A DNA stretch of 64,000 nucleotides from Epiperipatus broadwayi. Its lineage: Eukaryota; Onychophora; Udeonychophora; Euonychophora; Peripatidae. A program made the position numbers and the translations under genes. Positions 36,863-49,881 of this stretch are shown here, in pieces (position 1 is the first letter of the stretch; every line of letters begins with the position of its first letter). The notes under the pieces were generated by a model. It was not told the DNA's origin. It saw only the letters and a program-made list of their open reading frames with translations, and ran no database searches. The DNA lies in the NCBI GenBank assembly GCA_028023455.1, contig JAQFVV010012575.1:1916517-1980516 (forward strand), in the 5' to 3' direction.

Positions 36863-37374
36863 ATTGTTTAGCTTGTTTTATCTTATAAAATTCAAATATT
36901 TTTTTTTAATTATATTTATCTTATCATACAAAGTGTTAGTAATGGATTATTCATTGAATCTAGACAAGTATATCCATTTTGGAGATTTATATAGAAATCA
37001 GTTAAAATAATATCTTTAATAACGAAGAATTAAAGTTAATAAAATCTTCAAATCAGCAAATTGGTGAAAATATCACAATGATAAAATATTTTTAATAACA
37101 TGCAATAAATTTAAATATACATAAATATACATATCTAAGTGTGTATGCAAATATAAAATTAATGTTACAATAATTAAAAAAATTAAAGAGAAATAATTTT
37201 GACATTTTATGAACTTATAAATATATGGTTATATAAAAAGTATTCACAAATTTTCAGTAAAAAATGTATTTTTAAGAAGAGGTAGTCATTCTGTTCATTT
37301 TACTTCTGAGATTTTCATTATAAGCTTGAATAATAAACAGACACTAGATGGCAGTATCACAAATCACATTCTTA

Positions 37375-38090
37375 TTAAATAAAGAATAGGGAGTTAGAGA
37401 GATGGAGAACTAGTATGGAGAGAAAAAAGAATTTAAGTATATATAGAAATAAACAGAATATTAGGTGCGAGTTAATATATGATAATAGTAAGGAAAGTAG
37501 TTTATTGTTTAAGGCTCGAACAGGATCTTTAGCAACAAGAGAATATACATGTAAATGGAAAAATATTGATGATTTAGTTTGTAAATTATATAAGGAAGGA
37601 ATAGAAAATATTAGGCATTTGTTAATTGAATGTAAATGCTTGAAATCAGAAAGGGCATATATAATGAAGTTATGGAAAATAAATATAAAAAAATTGATTA
37701 TATAGAAAGTAGATTATTGGTTTTTATGCTGGGTTTGGAAAAAGATAAGGGGGGTTTAGATATAAAGGCTATAGAGTTGACAAAGATTATGTTGTTAAAA
37801 TGAGATGGAGCAGAATATGGAAAAATTTAGACTGGGGAATGTAAAATTAAGTAGCTAACAAGTTTCTCTTGGTATAATTGCTGAGAGATTCTTGACTTCG
37901 TTTAAGAAGAAGCTACAGTACATCACATCACATATTATATTGTGGAAATGGGATGGAGCAGAATATGGAAAAACTTAGACTGGGGAATGTAAAATTAAGT
38001 AGCTAACAGGTTTTTATTGATATAATTTCTGAGAGATTCTTGACTTCGTTTAAGAAGAAGCTACAGTACATCATATCACATCACATCACA
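37375..38090 (+). mobile_element. LINE family J, 3' ends in tandem
   Basis: A 3' fragment starts near 37375. Its open part (37415-37705) encodes LLFKARTGSLATREYTCKWK and DLVCKLYKEGIENIRHLL then ECKCLKSE, a C-terminal Cys/His segment of LINE proteins with the second Cys changed to Tyr. After its ATCACATCACAT tail (about 37920) the last about 150 bp of the element are repeated (to 38085) with the same tail, and the copy at 38090 follows directly. This is a tail-to-head series of truncated insertions or a tandem duplication. Confidence 0.8.
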
Positions 38091-39702
38091 TAGAAGAGGT
38101 AAAGAAGGTAGAAGTAAAATTAAAATCATTTAGAGATGAAGTGTGAACAGATCAAGGAATTAATGAAGACAAGAATAGATGTGGATATAATGTATATAGC
38201 CACTGGAAATAGTCAATTTCTAATGGAATGGAACAGTAGCATATATAAATGCCTAGTTAAGGATATACAGAATTTCAAAAAAAGTAGGAAGAAAATAATG
38301 GTTATAGAAAATATGAATGGGCATATTGAAGAAATTAATGATGTGAATACCAAGAATGGACAGCTTAAAAAAAAATTTGTTAGAGAATGAATTTGAACAT
38401 TGGAAATTGATCAAATATTTATAAGGGACAATACACATGGTCTAGAAACAATATATTTCACACAATAGATTATGTATTATTAGAGAAAGAAGGAATGAGT
38501 AAAATATGAAAAGAAGTAATTGATAGTGAAGAGAAAGTATGTAATAGTGATCATAATTTTTTTATAATAGAAATGATTAGTAATGTGATGAAAAATAGTA
38601 ATAAAAGTAGAAAGGATAGTGAAAATGTGGATGGAGAATGAATAATAAGAATAAGTTAGAAAAATATAAAAGTAGAAGAAATCATGGAAGAGTTTATTGA
38701 GGATGAATATAAATAATGGTGTGGTGAAATAGAAAAAGTGGAAAATAGGATTTTAGGTAAGAATATTCAAAGAATAAAAGTAATAGAAAAGTGAGAATTA
38801 GGAAAAATATAAAGGAGAGGAAAAAAGCATACAGCAAATATAATGTTAATATTAAATGGGGGGGGGGAGTTGTGTAAAATAGATAATTATATAGAGATAA
38901 TGAAATGAAATAGTAAATTGTTGGAGGATATTAATAAAAGTGGAAGAGATGAGAGTAAAAAAAATTGGAAATATATTAAAAGATGGAATATAGAGCAGAG
39001 AGAAATGGTATTATTAAATGATGAAAAAAAATGTATAGATCTAGAGAAGAATTAGAGACAATCTTAAATAAGTATGTAATGGCCATAGAAAAGATGTTAG
39101 ATGTGACGAACAGAGTGATAACAAACATAAAAACACATAGTAATGGAAATATTAGGTTTACAGAAAATTAATTGAATGAGGCAGGGAAGAAATGGAAAAA
39201 TGGAAAGGCAAGAGGTTTAGATGGATAGACAGTGGAGATGATGATGAATTTAGGAAATAGACAAAATGAACTCTGTTATCATGTTTTAATAAGATGGCAT
39301 AAAAGAGAGAATTTCCAGATAGCTGGAATAATACAAGAGTAAGGTTATTATTTAAAGGAAGGGGTAAGGATCATAGAAAGTTAAACAATTATAGACCTAT
39401 AGTGGTAATGTCAGTGTTATATAAAGTTTTTGCATATATAGTGGCTAGAAGGGTGGCAAAATGAATGAAGTAAAATAATAATGCGGGAAATACAAGGTGT
39501 TTTTCAATTGAATAGGCAATGAGAATATAGTTTATTTGTAGTCACAAAACTTATAGATTGAGTAGGAATACAGGTAGATAGTTATACATGGTCTTTAGAG
39601 ATATAGAAAAGACCTATGATAGAGTAAATATAAATAAGTTTAATAAATTTGGGAATGAATGGAGCTTTAGTGGATCTTATTAAGAGATTGTATAAAAACA
39701 AT

Positions 39703-39753
<51 letters not shown>

Positions 39754-41246
39754 TTAGGGAATATAAAATCAGTTAGAGTTAAAAGTGTTGTGGGATTAAA
39801 GCAAGAATGCCCTATTCCACCTATTTTGTTTTTGTTATATTTCAGAGAAATGAAGAGAGCAATAGAAGAATTAGGAAAAAGGGTAGATATACCTTTAATA
39901 GATGGCAAGGGAGTTTATATATTACCAGATCTTTTATTTGCTAATAGCATGTTCTTGTGCGTAGATGCTGAAGACATGTGCAAGAGTGGGTAAAGAGATG
40001 AAGATTAAAGAGATGAAGATTAAATTTAGTGAACAAAAATCAGAAGTAATGATGATAAAGAGAAGAAAAATAATTTTTATTGGGGAATAAAAAATTAAAT
40101 GTGATGAATAGGTATAACTATTTGGGAATTGTCTTTAATAATTAGAGAAATTGCTTGGATGACTGGGAGAAAAAATTGATAAATAGAGCAAAGAAAAGAA
40201 AGAGACTGATAAAGCAATTAATATTGTTTTCATGTAATAAATGTGATGTAGCAAGAATTGTATGGAAGGGAGCAGTATTAATGATGTGTTTGTAAAGGGG
40301 TGTTAGATTACTTTGAAAAAGTACAAAGAGAAATAGAAAGACATGCATTAGATGCAGATGTGTGGATGGAAAAGGAGGCAATTTAAAAAGAAATGGGATG
40401 GTCACGCTTTTATATGAGAGATACAAAAATTAAAATTAAAATATTCGATAGATTGCAATCTATGGGTAATAAGAGAATAGCTAAAATAGTATTTAATTGG
40501 GTTATGAGTAAAGGACAAGGTAGGTGAGAAAGGAAGTACAGTATTAAAAGATTTGGATAAAGTCTTTATGTCACTATATTTTTACAAGAGGTATGATGAT
40601 TGTGTTAGGGGATTGTTGAGTGTTATAGCTGCAAAGAGTGTGATAGGAGAATAGATGCATTAATAAAAAATAGGGAATTGGAGAGATGCAGAACTAGTAT
40701 GGAGAGTAAAATAGAGTGTGTATATATATATATAGTATGGAGAGTAAAATAGAGTGTGTATATATATATATATATAAACAGAATATTGGGTGTGAGTTAA
40801 TTTATGTTAATAGCAAGGAAGGTTCAAACAGGATGGTTAGCAACATACACATAAATGGAGAAATGTGGGTAATTTAGTCTGCTAATTATGTAAGGAAGGC
40901 ATGGAAAAATATTAGGCATTTGTTAATTGAATGTAAAAGTTTACAAGCAGAAAGAATACAAATACCGAAATTGTGGGAGAATAAATATAAACATAGCGAT
41001 TATACAAAAAGTGGGTTCTTAGTTTTTATGTTTGGTTTGGAAAAATATAAAAGGGATTTAGATATAAAAGCCATAGTGTGAACAAAGATAATGTTACGGA
41101 CATGGGATGCAACAGGATAGAGATGAATATGGGAAAAACATAGGGTGGGCGATGGAAAGGTAAAGTGACTAACATGTTTCTCTGCGCATAGTGGCTGAGA
41201 GATTCCTGACTCCGAGAAAGGAGAAGCTATAATCTATCGCATCGCA
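38090..41246 (+). mobile_element. LINE family J, longest copy (endonuclease, RT, Cys/His tail), inactive
   Basis: 5'-truncated inside the endonuclease. Visible in order: ENMNGHIEEI (38310, the GDxN motif with its acidic residue altered); TWSRNNIFHTIDYVLLE (about 38430-38480) and SDHNFF (38550), the C-terminal motifs of an AP endonuclease; RT fingers NNYRPIVVMSVLYKV (about 39388); RT palm DIEKTYDRV (about 39600); the GLKQECPIPPILFLLYF block (39793); LLFANSMFL (39928), where the FADD catalytic pair is destroyed; and the 3' Cys/His segment (from about 40670). An (AT)n array splits the RT at 39705-39751. A duplicated 50-bp unit with TGGAGAGTAAAATAGAGTGT lies at 40695-40780. The order of domains fits jockey/CR1/I-type non-LTR elements; the exact clade is not decided. 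Confidence 0.85.
39705..39751. repeat. (AT)n microsatellite within the LINE RT
   Basis: An uninterrupted AT dinucleotide array of about 47 bp between the RT palm motif and the QG block of the element. Confidence 0.97.
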
Positions 41247-43044
41247 GAACAGGTTCTGATTAATAACCTTTATCAGTGACGTGTTTTAAGCTACTTTTTT
41301 TTTTTTTTTTTGATAATTTACTTTTAACAGTCAGTTTAAAAAAATGCTTGCAAAAGTACTTCGTTATTAAAGAACAATAAAGTTATAATCTTTAAATAAT
41401 TTTAGAAAATATGCATTCAAGTTATATTTTGTAAAAAAATTTCTATCCACCCATGAATAAAAAATTAATTTAGTAATTAAATATATATCTTACAAAAATT
41501 TCTATGATATATATTAAATTATTTTTAAAATAAAATGCTTCTATACAGACGACAAAAAAATTAAAAACGAATGAACACTAACTTGCATGGAAGGGACTGG
41601 TTTCTATCTGCTTCACACACCTTAATAGAAGGATGTAATCATAAACCTATAACCAAGGACATGTAAAACAGATATATGTTTCCCATAATATTATTCATTA
41701 TTAGTTAATTTCTATTCTAATAAAAGACTAATAAAAATTATTAATATGCTTCTAAAGACAGTTTGAGATTAAAAGAGAACCTATCCTAGCACTTCTCTGA
41801 GGAGTGCCAGAGCACGAAACCATGGTCATAGGTTGGGGGGGGTCCTGACAGAGATATTTTAAATGTTTTTCTCTAGCTAAGCATTTATCACAAAGCTTGT
41901 TGAGGAATTGGCGATCCTCATTGTTTAGAACATTAAAAACTTTTAACATTTTAATTCAAAAATGTTTAATATAAAACTTTAAAAAAAAAATTTCTCTCTT
42001 TCTTTAATGCACTTTAATATGAAATCCTCTAATAATTTCAATAGAATATATTACAAACACTATTTTATTTCATATTAAAATAAGATTTTTATAATAATAG
42101 TACTTTGTATTTTTTTTCTTAGTTATTGAGCTTAATGTGAGATACTGTATATATTATAAATTCATGATTCGCTATAGTTTTCATTCTCTTTTAATAATGC
42201 CAAATCCAATTAACATAAGCATATATATATATTAAAGTTTTTTTCCCTATGTTATGTCTGTCATCTCTCATTTGGGGGACTTCTATTTCTGAGAAGTAAT
42301 AGCTAAATTTTGGACTTAATAACCAATATTGGATGATATCTGGCTTAGCTGTGGATGAAATATCTCAGCACATCCTAAAGGTAATTAGTTTATTCTTAAC
42401 TACGTAAATAATTACATGAATTACTATGACAACACTGTCTCATATGCACATATATATTAACACAACACTTCCAATAATATATAATCACTAAAATAATTTT
42501 TTCCTATTTTATTTCTATCCATAACTGCTTTTTCTTGTCACACCTTATCTTGCAATCATAAAATAAATCAGCTTATGTAAATGTTTTCATTTAACATTTG
42601 CAAGTAAAGTTAAATGTCCCTGTGATTACATACTCTCTCACACAAACATATACAAACAGCCTTAGCAGATGACTATAAAATGAAGATTTTTCCAATAGTC
42701 TAGAAAGAAAAGGAAGAAAAGGCATATGTATGCATAAACATAAAGTCAAGTGAGAATTACGTACAAGTTAAATAAATAAAATTAATTTGGCAATTTCTTC
42801 CTACATTTGACATCATTTTTTTAAATCACGAAACTTATCAAATAATTTGAAATGATTCAAGAAACATGTAGAATGAAAACACTATACTTTAAATTCAGTT
42901 ATAAAAGTAATGTATAATTGAATGTTACTAGTATATTTGATAAAAATTATTAAATATCTAATAAATTCTAAGATATATATATGCTTTTAGCTTACATTTA
43001 CAAAATATCACATGATTTTCTCTGTTCACATTTACCATCATGAA
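41247..43044. other. AT-rich stretch, one short GC-richer island
   Basis: Mostly AT-rich sequence with a T18 run at about 41297. The GC-richer island at about 41780-41920 is described separately. No other feature was recognised. Confidence 0.45.
41752..41949 (-). CDS. Short coding-like fragment of unknown identity
   Basis: A 65-codon minus-strand frame. The first part (NNEDRQFLNKLCDKCLAREK, then HLKYLCQD) has a mixed, protein-like composition with a Cys-x2-Cys followed by His and Cys. The second part crosses a C run and looks non-coding. It could be an exon remnant or a fragment of a mobile-element protein. No family is recognised and no splice sites were convincing. Confidence 0.25.
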   Translation of the reverse strand: MLKVFNVLNNEDRQFLNKLCDKCLAREKHLKYLCQDPPQPMTMVSCSGTPQRSARIGSLLISNCL

Positions 43045-43640
43045 TAAGAATGTTAACAACAACAAATATCTTGGTCAGAATATTAATACAGATGTAAACG
43101 TAATAGATGCAATTAATGAAAGAATTATATTTTGAGTGTTTTTGTTACAAATAATCCAATATTAGAACAATATCCTCCATGAATGAAAATGAATATTTTT
43201 AATAGACCTGTTTTGCAAATTCTTATTCATGAATCTGATGTTGGGCACTTAGTAGAATAATAATAATACAGAGACTTCAAATCACTCAGCAGAATATAAA
43301 GAGATAGATTTTAAAAATAATGGTAAGAAATCAAAAGCAAAATATATAGGTGATAGAACAAACAGGAGTAAACATTATCATTGAAAGAATAAAAAGACTG
43401 AAGTGAAGCTGAGAGAGATGTGATGCTAAAAAAGATGATAATACATTGGCAATTGAAGTTTTAAATTGAATTACAAGAAATTGTTAAAAAAACTTTGAAC
43501 AATATCACATGTAAAATAGATAAACGAAAAAAGGAAATTTTCTAGTGTAATATGGAAATGATAGATTATGGATTGCAAAAATTGGATTAACTATGGAGAT
43601 ACGTTTATCCTGCAGTGGATCAATAATGATCAAAATTGAT
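43045..43640 (+). mobile_element. RTE LINE, strongly decayed 3' end
   Basis: Aligns with the 3' end of the RTE copies ending at 61170 and 9125, from the AATATCTTGGTCAGAATATT block (Y-x-F-L-G-Q motif) to the terminal TTTATCCTGCAGTGGATCAA and a GATAATAATG tail. Many stops and small deletions make it older-looking than the copy at 58266. Confidence 0.8.
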
Positions 43641-46600
43641 AATAATGAATTTAATAAATTTATTCTAGATTATTTATTAATAATAACGTGAAAGCTAAAC
43701 ACCTTCAAACAGATACGCTTTAAAAATGCTTAAGTGACAGCCAATCAGATGGAATAATGGCATCACATGGGACTCTAAATTCTAAAACACAAGCCAGAAC
43801 TATTAGAAAAAGATGGATCCATCTTAATCTATGCCTCAATTATATTTAAATAAGCCAGACTCAAGCATTTTGAACTAAGAGTGTGAAGCTAAATACCTTC
43901 ACATTTAATCCACTAAATATTATATATATATAAATTAACAACGCGAAATCATCCGATTTACAACGAAGAAATATTTTTAAATCTAATGAAATGATATTAA
44001 TAAATGTAAATATATTAAATTTAAGCGTAAACAGATAATATAATAACGTGAAAGCTAAGTATATAACTCATTCATGAAGCTTATAAAAGAAATACTAATC
44101 TGGATATGTTCATATAATAGCATTCCCATTTAATCTTTATTTATAACCCAAGCTTTTAACAGATGGTTTAAATTAGAATGGGAGAGTAAATTGCTACTCC
44201 TAAAATCAATTAAAAATAATTTCCAAACCCAATATGCTTTGCAGTTTAGACAATATATAAAAATCTCTACATTACTTTTCTTTCTTTCATATAATTTACA
44301 TTTTACAGTAAAATTCAAATCACTCTAAGACAAATTCATCTACTTATAAAACAAGCAAATAATGAAATTCAGATGATGATTCCAACTCAACTTCCAATTA
44401 GTTTTTAAATGTTAGTATTTGACAGTTAGGAGCACTATTTTTATAAAGCAATCATGAAGACATTATCTTTCATTTCCAAGCTTAGGATCTTGAAAGTTTT
44501 CAAACACATCTGAATTGTACTCCTGAACACATTTTTGTCCAACTATATATATATATACATAGATTGTAATCAAACATTAAAAAGGGGATAATATATATGG
44601 AGAGATGACAAATCATCACAGCCATTGTAATAGTCATCAACAAATATAAAAGTAGAAAGAAAGAACCAGAATAAAATAAAATAAGTAATTATAATAATAA
44701 ATTACATACCCAGCATTAAAGAATAGTAATCAACATTCATTATTTGGGACTGAATCTAAAAGAGGTTCAATATCAAATTGCAGGCTAATTATCTAGTCAA
44801 TGCTAAAGTTAAGGCACAATATAAAATCAATCATTAAACTTTCACCTGAATGTTACTTAAGTGCTAATGTATCTATCATAATAAAAACATGCTGGGATCC
44901 TGATATATGCTGATCATCATCAGTGCTTTGGTCATATGGTATATAATTGTACAGAAAAATTATAAACTAATTTTTAATTAATATAAATGAAGTGCAGAGA
45001 ATTTATTTAAAAGTTATTTTGACTTTTGTACCATCCAGAAAACACAAACATACCCTCACATAAATAAAAATTAGCTGTCATTGCTTTAGAGCTACCTCAG
45101 GATTACAAAGATCCTATGGACTGTGACAGTAAAGAAGAAAAAATACAAATGCATAAGTTTAATCTACTTTAACTTAAATAGTTTTGCTGGGTTCATTTAA
45201 AAATCCCTTAAAGTGTAATGCTATGATGAAATCAAGTCACATACTGCTAAATCACCCAATAGATAGCTAGACTAATAAAAGCATTATTGGAAAACAATTC
45301 AGAAACTTGTTTTTTAATAATTGTTTAATGACAGTAACTAATAAATAAAAAAATAAGAAAATTACAAAAATACATGATAATATAATAATTATAAATCTAC
45401 TATGTTTTTATATAGAAAATATAATTTCATAAAACAAATAATATTATTCCCTGTTGATTCTTATTATTTAATTAGCATTTACCTTAACCTGGTTATTCCC
45501 TTATTACAATGATTAAATTTAAAAACAACATTTCACAATAAAAGATTTTTAAAAAAAATAAAATTAGCTAAAATCTTTTTTTATCTTTCCTCTTTTCTTT
45601 TGAAAATGGCAAGATCCTTTATTCTTTGACATTTCTGAGAGTGAAAATAAATTTAAAAAGCATCTTTCAATAAAAAAATATCTTGAATCAAAATTATCTA
45701 TTAGTATTAATTATTTGTATTAAAATAATTTGTAAATGTAGATGTGCACACTACAATATTCTTTCTAAATATACTAGTTCAGTTTCATTCATGTTAATTT
45801 TTACTTTTTGTAACTTTAAGTTTTTAGTTTAAATAATCTTATTTTATAGAAGTTCTCCCATTAACTTTTTTCTTCTTATAGTTCCCATTTTGAAATTGAC
45901 AATTATTTCACTTCAGACAAATACCAGGTGGGAGTTTATCAACTATTGTTTTCTGTTTACATTTTTATAGCTTACATTTCATAGTATAATAATTTTTAGG
46001 TTAGGCTGTCACAGACACAGACTGAGACAGTCATACTTTTGGATAAACATGCAAGCCATATTACAAAATACTCCCAGGGGTATTTTTCTTCTACATTTTT
46101 TTGGTAAAACAGATTACATGTTCAGGTTAATGATGCTTAGTTTTTAGCCCAAATTTAACACATGGTTTTCTTTAACTTTTTTTCAAAAATCATTTTTAAC
46201 AATTAGTAATGAGATCAGTTTTACTTCAGACTACATGCTTGAATTGTTACTGCTGTTTTCTCTTAACAACTGGTCTGACACTGCTATTGCTCTTCTCTTC
46301 TCAACAGTTGCATCAAGACTGCTACTGCTGTTTTTTTCTCAGCAGCTAAACCAAGACTGACTATTACTGACTAAATACTGAAGTCTTATGTTTTAACTTG
46401 CTCTTATCTTACTTTTAACACAGTTATGCCTTATTCATCCAGTCATATGCTATCTCAGAAATAGCAGCATTAAACTCTGACCAATTAATTCTACTTTTAC
46501 AAAAAAGATTATTTTCTACATTTTTAGGGAGTTAAAAATTCCAAATAATCCAGTTTTTTGACAATTTTTTCTGTACTTATTTTTTTCTTAATGATTAGAA

Positions 46601-47517
46601 ACAAGATAATTCTTAAATTTTACAAAAAATGTTTATTTTTAATAAAGTAAAAAGAAGAGAAAAGAAAAAAAACTTTACTTAGTTGAAAATGTTTTTTTTT
46701 TTTTTTTTTAAAAAGTGAATACCTTAATTTTTCTTCTTTTTAAAAATTTATAAGCAAATAGCGAGATAAAATTACTGAACAAAGAGAGAACAAGATTATT
46801 TATTTTATTCTCTATTTTCTTTATACTTTTTTTCTCTTTTATAATTATCCTTAATGAACATTAAATATTCATACTCTTATTTAAAATGCATGGAATTTTC
46901 ATAATATCAGTTAATGAATGTAGCTCTTTTAATAAGTTAATAATTGTTATTCTGAATAATTTTGTCAATTTTTTGCTAAGTAAATCAAAGTCATGTGCCA
47001 AAGTTAATTTATAAGAGAAATTATAAAATATATTACCACTAACATAGTATTCAGTCTACATGGCTATAGAAACAAGTGTGTTGGAGTTAAATTTTAAGTG
47101 TTGGCAAAATTTAAGATATTAACTTGATAATGTAATTTTAAATAAAAGTGGGATATTGGATGGATAACAAAGGTGCAAATAATTATTTTCATTGAAGAAG
47201 AGTACATGATGCAAACTTATCTGGAGATCTATTTGATTCTACCATCTGGTCTCTTTTGTTACTTGCTGCTTAAAAATAAAATGATATCAACATTATTTAC
47301 AAATTAAATGTTATGCCATCATTGTTTAAATATTCATTAACTTTGAGTTCATCTAAAAGTGTTAAAATAATAAAATATTTTTACAGTTTATAATATTTCA
47401 GTATTTGTGAATAATTTGGATATTTTGAAAGCAGCTAAAATAACCTTTAATTTCAAATAAAAGTATCAATTTTTCTATTTTTTCAAACTCCAATTTATCC
47501 CATCATAATTCACAAGT
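43641..47517. other. AT-rich stretch, no gene seen
   Basis: No gene was recognised. The word AACGTGAAAGCTAA recurs at about 43685 and 44044, with a relative at 43884, a dispersed remnant. At about 46240-46370 an imperfect tandem repeat of roughly 60 bp is visible, each unit with CTGCT(A/G)(T/C)TGCT and TCTCAACAG/TCTCAGCAG-like words. T17 and other homopolymers occur near 46690. Confidence 0.45.
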
Positions 47518-47532
47518 TACAGTGACTAGAGT

Positions 47533-48177
47533 GTTTTTCTGAAGGTTTGTGATGATGGTGTTCTAGCTATATTTTTATATTGGACTATTTCCATCATCTA
47601 ATATATGTGCTGAATGTCTTTAGAAAAGTTTAATTTTTAGTTAAATATTCCAAATGCATTCAACTGTTAGTAATATCACAGCAAACAGGTTAGTATATGC
47701 ACCAACTGTTAGTAATATCACAGCAAACAAATGTTAATAATATCATAGCAAACAGGTTAGTATATGCACTAACTGTTAGTAATATCACAGCAAACAGGTG
47801 CGTATACTAACCTGTTTGCTGTGATATTACTAACAGTTAGTGCATATACTAACCTGTTTGCTGTGATATTATTAACATTTGTTTGCTGTGATATTACTAA
47901 CCGTTGGTGCATATACTAACCTGTTTGCTGTGATATTACTAAAATTTGTTTGCTGTGATATTACAAACAGTTGGTGCATTTACTAACCTGTTTGTTGTGA
48001 TATTACTAACATTTGTTTGCTGTGATATTACTAACCGTTGGTGCATATACTAACCTGTTTGCTGTGATATTACTAACAGTTGAATGCATTTGGAATATTT
48101 AACTAAAAATTAAACTTTTCTAAAGACATTCAACACACATATTAGATGATGGAAATAGTCCAATATAAAAATGCAGA
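47533..48177 (-). mobile_element. Giant foldback with internal higher-order repeat and 15-bp TSD
   Basis: Flanked by TACAGTGACTAGAGT (47518-47532 and 48178-48192). The outer arms pair over about 47574-47660 and 48070-48175. The inner arms are arrays of a 42-bp unit (AACCTGTTTGCTGTGATATT, ACTAACAGTTGGTGCATATA) and a 67-bp version with an extra about 25-bp half unit. There are about three units on the left and five on the right, inverted about a centre near 47803. The left about 40 bp (47533-47573) has no partner, giving a one-sided tail. There is no coding capacity. Confidence 0.85.
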
Positions 48178-48648
48178 TACAGTGACTAGAGTTCAACAAA
48201 CTTGAAAAATATACCCTCACTAATATTAATACTTATTTAATCAACTGATTAAATATAGTGCCGTTGTCCTTAACTTCTTGCTTGAACAGTGATTGACTTT
48301 ATAAAGTTCACTGCTAACATAAAGCTCCCCCCCCCTCCTTTGAGTATTGATGATTGATTTATTATCAATATAAACATCGATAAATGTGGATCATTTTTTA
48401 TCTGATTGATAAATTAGCAGTGATATAAAAAAAGATATTTTTTGAAAGTTTATTAATATGGCCTTAATGAGTTCATTTATGAATAATTATTATTGTATAC
48501 ACATTCAGAGTTTGCTATTAAATAAATATTATTACGTATTAAATTATGTTAGAAATCACTACAGACATCGTTTAGATTGAATAAAATATACTTACTTGGA
48601 TTTTATATATGCCTATACACTTATGTATATAACACATAAAAATTTGCA
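48178..48648. other. AT-rich stretch, no gene seen
   Basis: Nothing was recognised except a C9 run near 48328. Confidence 0.4.
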
Positions 48649-48797
48649 GTGGTAAATATTTAATATAATGTTTTGAGATTAATTTACTGCATCTGCCTAT
48701 ATATAACTGCAGTGCCCTTTAGAAGACACTTCAGTTATATATAGATAATTGCAATGAGTTAATCTCAAAACATTACGTTAAATATTTATCACTGTCA
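48649..48797. repeat. Foldback of about 150 bp
   Basis: The arms of about 66 bp (48649-48714 and 48730-48797) include GGTAAATATTTAATATAATG, TTTTGAGATTAA and TATATAACTG, with complements on the right. The loop is about 15 bp. One arm recurs in degraded form at about 49050-49105, so it belongs to a dispersed family. No target duplication was found. Confidence 0.75.
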
Positions 48798-49881
48798 GGT
48801 CTAATATATTATACAATATTAACATTTAAATCATTATTGGCAAGATTTAAAATGATTTGCCAAATACGTATGTCAGTCAAGTTAAAAAATTATTTAAAAA
48901 ATAAATTTCTGATTAGTTGAAAATTTATTTCTTCTAGAAAATGCATTGCGCCCCCATCCTCAAGATAAAAGAAATAGGAAAAATGGATTGAGATTGGCAA
49001 CCTCTTTTGCTCCTTTAAAGTATATTATCATATGCTGTAACTAATTGGCACTTCAATTATTTATAGATAGTTGCAATGAGTTTATTTCAAAATATTACTT
49101 GTATATATATATATATGTATGAATACATAAACATTATACACTATTAAGAAATGGAGCCTAATAGTTTAATATTTTCAATAAATTGCTAATTTGAAGATTC
49201 TTTAACTCAAATGTTTTATTGTTATCTTTTAACCTTTACTGAGAAACGTTGAAAATGTTTAAAGAGTTTTAATTTTATAAACAATTGTTTCTTTCCATTT
49301 TTTGTTTAATTTCTACATCTTAATGTTAATCATATGCCTTTAATATATTTTTTTTGAATTTGTATAATCTTTCTTATTTATATTTCGATAATAAATTTTC
49401 TACTAATTTAAATCATATGTTGTTTTTTTATTGTTTAAAAAATACTTTATTTCTCACAAAATGCTCTTGCAAAGTGATGTTTTTATAAAATTATTTTTTT
49501 TTAACGTATGAACAGAACACCATAATAATCATTAGATTTTTTTTTATTATCAAATTTGATTCACACCTTAATAAGTCGATATTTGAGAACTTCAATTAAT
49601 GTAAAAGCTGAATGATAAATCCGAAAACCAATAATTTGTAAATATATTTCTAACTAGACTGGAACTGCAATCTAACGTTAAGAAATTTAACATAAAAAAA
49701 ACTTGGGCAAACACATTATGAGTATTTTTATTAACATCCATTATTATATTATCATTATTTTATTTTAATAAAGAGTAGGAAAAGTAAACCCATCTAAGTG
49801 TAGTTTCTATATTTTCTTAATAATTTATTATTTGGTACAATATTTTTGAATATGCGCACAGGATAAACTATTTTACTATTC
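48798..49881. other. AT-rich stretch, no gene seen
   Basis: Non-coding. It includes the single-arm relative of the preceding foldback (about 49050-49105) and an (AT)n run at about 49101-49115. Confidence 0.45.

Noticed and set aside
40142-40426. 94-codon minus-strand ORF
   Set aside because: It is antisense to the LINE family J element and reads its purine-rich coding strand in reverse.
47640-48110. CRISPR-like array of direct repeats
   Set aside because: The repeats have no unique spacers of constant length, are arranged as inverted arrays, and sit in a eukaryotic genome; they form the inside of a foldback.
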